7,340 bases of DNA from Ruminococcus flavefaciens (GTDB taxonomy: Bacteria > Bacillota > Clostridia > Oscillospirales > Ruminococcaceae), in assembly GCA_002309635.1 (NCBI GenBank), contig DBXO01000014.1:149580-156919 (forward strand), in the 5' to 3' direction. The notes under the pieces were generated by a model, which saw nothing but the letters and a program-made list of their open reading frames with translations, searched no databases and was not told the origin of the DNA. Made by a program: the position numbers and the translations under genes. Shown here piece after piece: positions 5,879 through 7,340 of the stretch (the first letter of the stretch is position 1; every line of letters begins with the position of its first letter).

Positions 5879-5910
5879 ATTAGGAAAACATTAGGAAAAA
5901 TATTAGGAAA
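5879..5910 (+). repeat. ATTAGGAAA repeats, right cluster (3 copies)
   Basis: Copies start at 5879, 5890 and 5902, that is 11 and 12 bp apart. They match the left cluster at 5650-5670. An inverted CCTAAT lies at 5846-5851. Short direct repeats in helical phase beside a tRNA-derived core resemble arm-type integrase sites. Confidence 0.6.
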
Positions 5911-6016
5911 TTCTCCTTGTCAAGACTGTAGCTGAAACTACTACCTTAAGTTGAGATAAGCGATTATTTCCCATCGAACATTCCTTTCTTTTGATAATGA
6001 TTCAACAAGTATATAT

Positions 6017-6778
6017 TTAATGTGTCCTTTCGCCTACTGCGACCTCATACGCAGTATATGTATGATCGAATTGATATCCGAATTTCTCTGCTAGATGAAC
6101 AGAATTCATATCATGCGCATCCCAGCTCGGATATAAGTTTTCTTCCAAACATCTGAGAATCAATGCCGAGCATGAAATGAACGCAAGCTTCTTTCTGCGT
6201 TCTGATTCGACTGTTTCTACTTCAAGTTCAATGCCATCTTTGTAGCGTGTATAGGATGATGCGCCTGATACGATCCTGCCGTCTTTTAAAATCACCACGC
6301 CCTTGCCGTATTTCAGATATTGTTCTTTGCTCCCGAATGCAGATACAAAATCTGCCGTCACAGGATTTTCAAGGCATTTTTCATAGATCCTTCCGTCAAT
6401 GTTTCTCAGTTCATATCCGTCAGGAAGCAGCTGAAGATTATTCTTCAGAGCATCAGAATCAAATATCGTATCCTTTCGGATCGCATATCGTGTCACTTTC
6501 CTTGCATCGGGATATACACGTTCAATCAGTTCCGCCCAGTTTCTGTTCTGAGGTATCATGATCACAAATCCTGCAGGTTTGTTCTTTATCAGTTCCATGT
6601 CAGGCTTGCCTGCATAAAAGCCGAAACATCCTACAAAGGCAAATGCGGATATAGGGTTCTCCGGATTTACCACAAAGATCTTACCCATGATTTTTTGGAT
6701 GCAGGAATAAATCGGTGTTTCATTCCATCCTTCAAATAGTCTTTCTACTTTGGAAGTATCGTTTAGTTCGTATACCAT
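6017..6778 (-). CDS. GNAT-family N-acetyltransferase
   Basis: The 253-residue product has no signal peptide and should be cytoplasmic. The C-terminal half shows a GNAT fold: strand VVILKDGRIVSGASSY (161-176), strand IELEVETV (183-190), then the acetyl-CoA loop ERRKKLA (193-199, a weak form of the R/Q-x-x-G-x-G/A motif) leading a long helix. WDAHDMNSVHLAEKFGY (219-235) is the usual end, where Asn and the AEKFGY helix close the fold. The N-terminal half is of the type seen in Firmicutes GNATs of about 250 residues. The substrate is unknown; self-protection or small-molecule modification are possible. The start ATG 6778 has AGGAGTG at 6790-6784. It stands alone in its orientation, and no clear terminator follows. 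Confidence 0.8.
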   Translation of the reverse strand: MVYELNDTSKVERLFEGWNETPIYSCIQKIMGKIFVVNPENPISAFAFVGCFGFYAGKPDMELIKNKPAGFVIMIPQNRNWAELIERVYPDARKVTRYAIRKDTIFDSDALKNNLQLLPDGYELRNIDGRIYEKCLENPVTADFVSAFGSKEQYLKYGKGVVILKDGRIVSGASSYTRYKDGIELEVETVESERRKKLAFISCSALILRCLEENLYPSWDAHDMNSVHLAEKFGYQFDHTYTAYEVAVGERTH

Positions 6779-6856
6779 ATTAACACTCCTGACAGAAGTT
6801 TTATTTTCCTGATCCGTTTTGTGACATCAATACCATGCGCTCAACGTGCAGCGTAT

Positions 6857-6883
6857 TTGCGAAAATGTTTATGTTTCTATAAT
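6857..6883 (+). promoter_or_regulatory. Possible plus-strand promoter overlapping the GNAT promoter
   Basis: TATAAT at 6878-6883 lies on the plus strand over the -10 box of the GNAT promoter. A -35 candidate TTGCGA (6857-6862) is only 15 bp away, so this is weak. It would drive a short RNA ending at the terminator at 6961-6990. Confidence 0.3.
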
Positions 6884-6907
6884 ATCAGAAGTCTAAACTC
6901 TTGTCAA
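6879..6907 (-). promoter_or_regulatory. Promoter of the GNAT gene
   Basis: On the minus strand, consensus TTGACA (6907-6902) and TATTAT (6884-6879) are 17 bp apart. Transcription would begin near 6872, leaving a leader of about 95 nt. Confidence 0.75.
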
Positions 6908-6960
6908 TAAAAAAGTGCCTCTGTAACCGGGATACCCAAAGAATACTTGTAAAAGATTAA

Positions 6961-6990
6961 TCCTCACTGTTTCTGTGAGGACTTTTTTTT
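6961..6990 (+). terminator. Plus-strand intrinsic terminator with no gene before it
   Basis: TCCTCAC (6961-6967) and GTGAGGA (6975-6981) form a 7-bp stem with a 7-nt loop, followed by C and eight Ts. There is no plus-strand coding sequence upstream as far back as the regulator pseudogene. It may end a small RNA or be a leftover from a lost gene. Confidence 0.7.
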
Positions 6991-7190
6991 CCAGAAAAAT
7001 CTTTTGCTTGAAAAGTGGTATAAGTGGTAAGGATAGTTTTGTATATACCGTGTTTTGAGGTTATATAGTTTATATAGAGGACGGCGAGAGCCGTCCTCTA
7101 ATCTATTGTTTTGCCATCTTTCTGCATGGTAAGAATCATGTTATAATAGGGGCTGTGCAAACCACCTCTTCAAGTGGTGATTATGATTTA
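6991..7190. other. Non-coding stretch with two hairpins
   Basis: No coding sequence is visible between the terminator and the dockerin gene. A perfect 11-bp stem TAGAGGACGGC/GCCGTCCTCTA with loop GAGA lies at 7075-7100. A second hairpin, ACCACCTC/GTGGT type with a short loop, is at 7161-7178, about 12 nt beyond the stop of the minus-strand gene. Neither is followed by a strong T run on either strand, though TTGTTTTG follows the first on the plus strand. Confidence 0.5.
7075..7100. repeat. Perfect hairpin with GAGA tetraloop
   Basis: Eleven base pairs close a GAGA loop, which fits the GNRA class on the plus strand. The tail is only moderately T-rich. It could be a terminator shared by converging transcripts or a structured RNA element. 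Confidence 0.6.
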
Positions 7191-7340
7191 TCATTCAATA
7201 AGCTTCTTCCTCATAACGCAAAGATCAAAAACATCAAGTATACCATCTTTGCAGACATCGGCAAGTATAGCATTTATTTCATTCATTTCGCTTTTGCCGA
7301 GAAGCCATTCCTGCAATATTACTACATCTGCCACGCCGAA
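7191..7340 (-). CDS. C-terminal dockerin of a secreted protein (partial)
   Basis: The gene enters from the right edge on the minus strand and stops at TGA 7193-7191, leaving 49 residues. They form most of a type I dockerin: the end of repeat 1 (FGVADVVILQEWLLGK) and all of repeat 2, whose loop reads D-V-C-K-D-G-I-L-D-V-F-D, with helix DLCVMRKKLIE. In repeat 2 a Cys stands where Asn or Asp usually binds calcium (third ligand position). The DLC-x-MR helix resembles that of the 894-residue protein (DLCEMR). The catalytic or binding part lies outside the window, so the function is unknown beyond attachment to a cohesin. Confidence 0.8.
   Translation of the reverse strand, partial: FGVADVVILQEWLLGKSEMNEINAILADVCKDGILDVFDLCVMRKKLIE

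Larger units (their letters stand above)
5467..6016. other. Gene-free region resembling a recombination (att) site
   Basis: I find no credible coding sequence in these 550 bases. They contain a weak dyad at 5469-5508, a possible plus-strand promoter (TTGACA 5573-5578, TATAGC 5595-5600, 16-bp gap) with no gene after it, a minus-strand terminator, a tRNA-His remnant and two clusters of ATTAGGAAA-type repeats on either side of the remnant. This arrangement resembles the attachment site of a tyrosine-recombinase element: a tRNA-derived core flanked by arm-type sites. There is no integrase gene in view. Confidence 0.45.

Noticed and set aside
5650..5910. ATTAGGAAA repeats as a CRISPR array
   Set aside because: Units are about 9-11 bp with almost no spacer and fall in two clusters; no cas genes are present.
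6247..6739. Plus-strand open frames across the acetyltransferase gene
   Set aside because: They are shadows of the minus-strand gene, with no ribosome site and no recognisable domain.

Overview
The window looks like chromosomal DNA of a fibre-degrading Ruminococcus or close relative (Firmicutes/Bacillota, Oscillospiraceae). Three separate genes carry type I dockerin sequence (calcium loops of the D-x-N-x-D-G type), one has a Thr-rich linker, and signals are Gram-positive in style (strong AGGAGG-like ribosome sites, TTGaxx-17-TATAAT promoters, GC-rich intrinsic terminators). The species cannot be named from the sequence alone.

Layout from left to right. Bases 1-300 hold the last codons of an unidentified gene, then a decayed second copy of the 3' end and terminator of the large gene at 1912-4596. 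A good promoter sits directly in front of this copy. Bases 320-1631 are a complete transcription unit for a secreted, dockerin-bearing family 1 carbohydrate esterase. The gap after it contains what may be the decayed tail of a second esterase, then a near-consensus promoter. Bases 1912-4596 encode an 894-residue secreted protein. I read it as a GH11-like domain, a GH12-like domain, a dockerin with one calcium loop, an SH3b domain and a conserved C-terminal module of unknown function. The GH-like domains appear to have lost key catalytic glutamates, so it may be a glycan-binding pseudoenzyme attached to the cellulosome.

Bases 4725-5466 are a broken regulator gene: an XRE-type DNA-binding domain, an in-frame amber stop, then a frameshift, then a domain resembling the N-terminal domain of DnaA. 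Bases 5467-6016 contain no gene but look like a recombination site. They hold a minus-strand tRNA-His remnant that keeps the anticodon loop to the discriminator base and has lost the D arm, followed by its terminator. Five ATTAGGAAA-type repeats, spaced 11-12 bp within clusters, lie on both sides. No integrase is present in the window.

Bases 6017-6778 (minus) encode a GNAT acetyltransferase with a clear promoter. The region to its right has an orphan plus-strand terminator and two hairpins. The window ends inside another dockerin gene on the minus strand.

Functionally, the left half and the right edge are part of an extracellular polysaccharide-degrading repertoire whose products would dock onto a scaffoldin. 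The middle is a patch of genome decay and probable past integration. The most unusual items are the 894-residue protein, the XRE/DnaA-N fusion and the tRNA-His attachment-like region.
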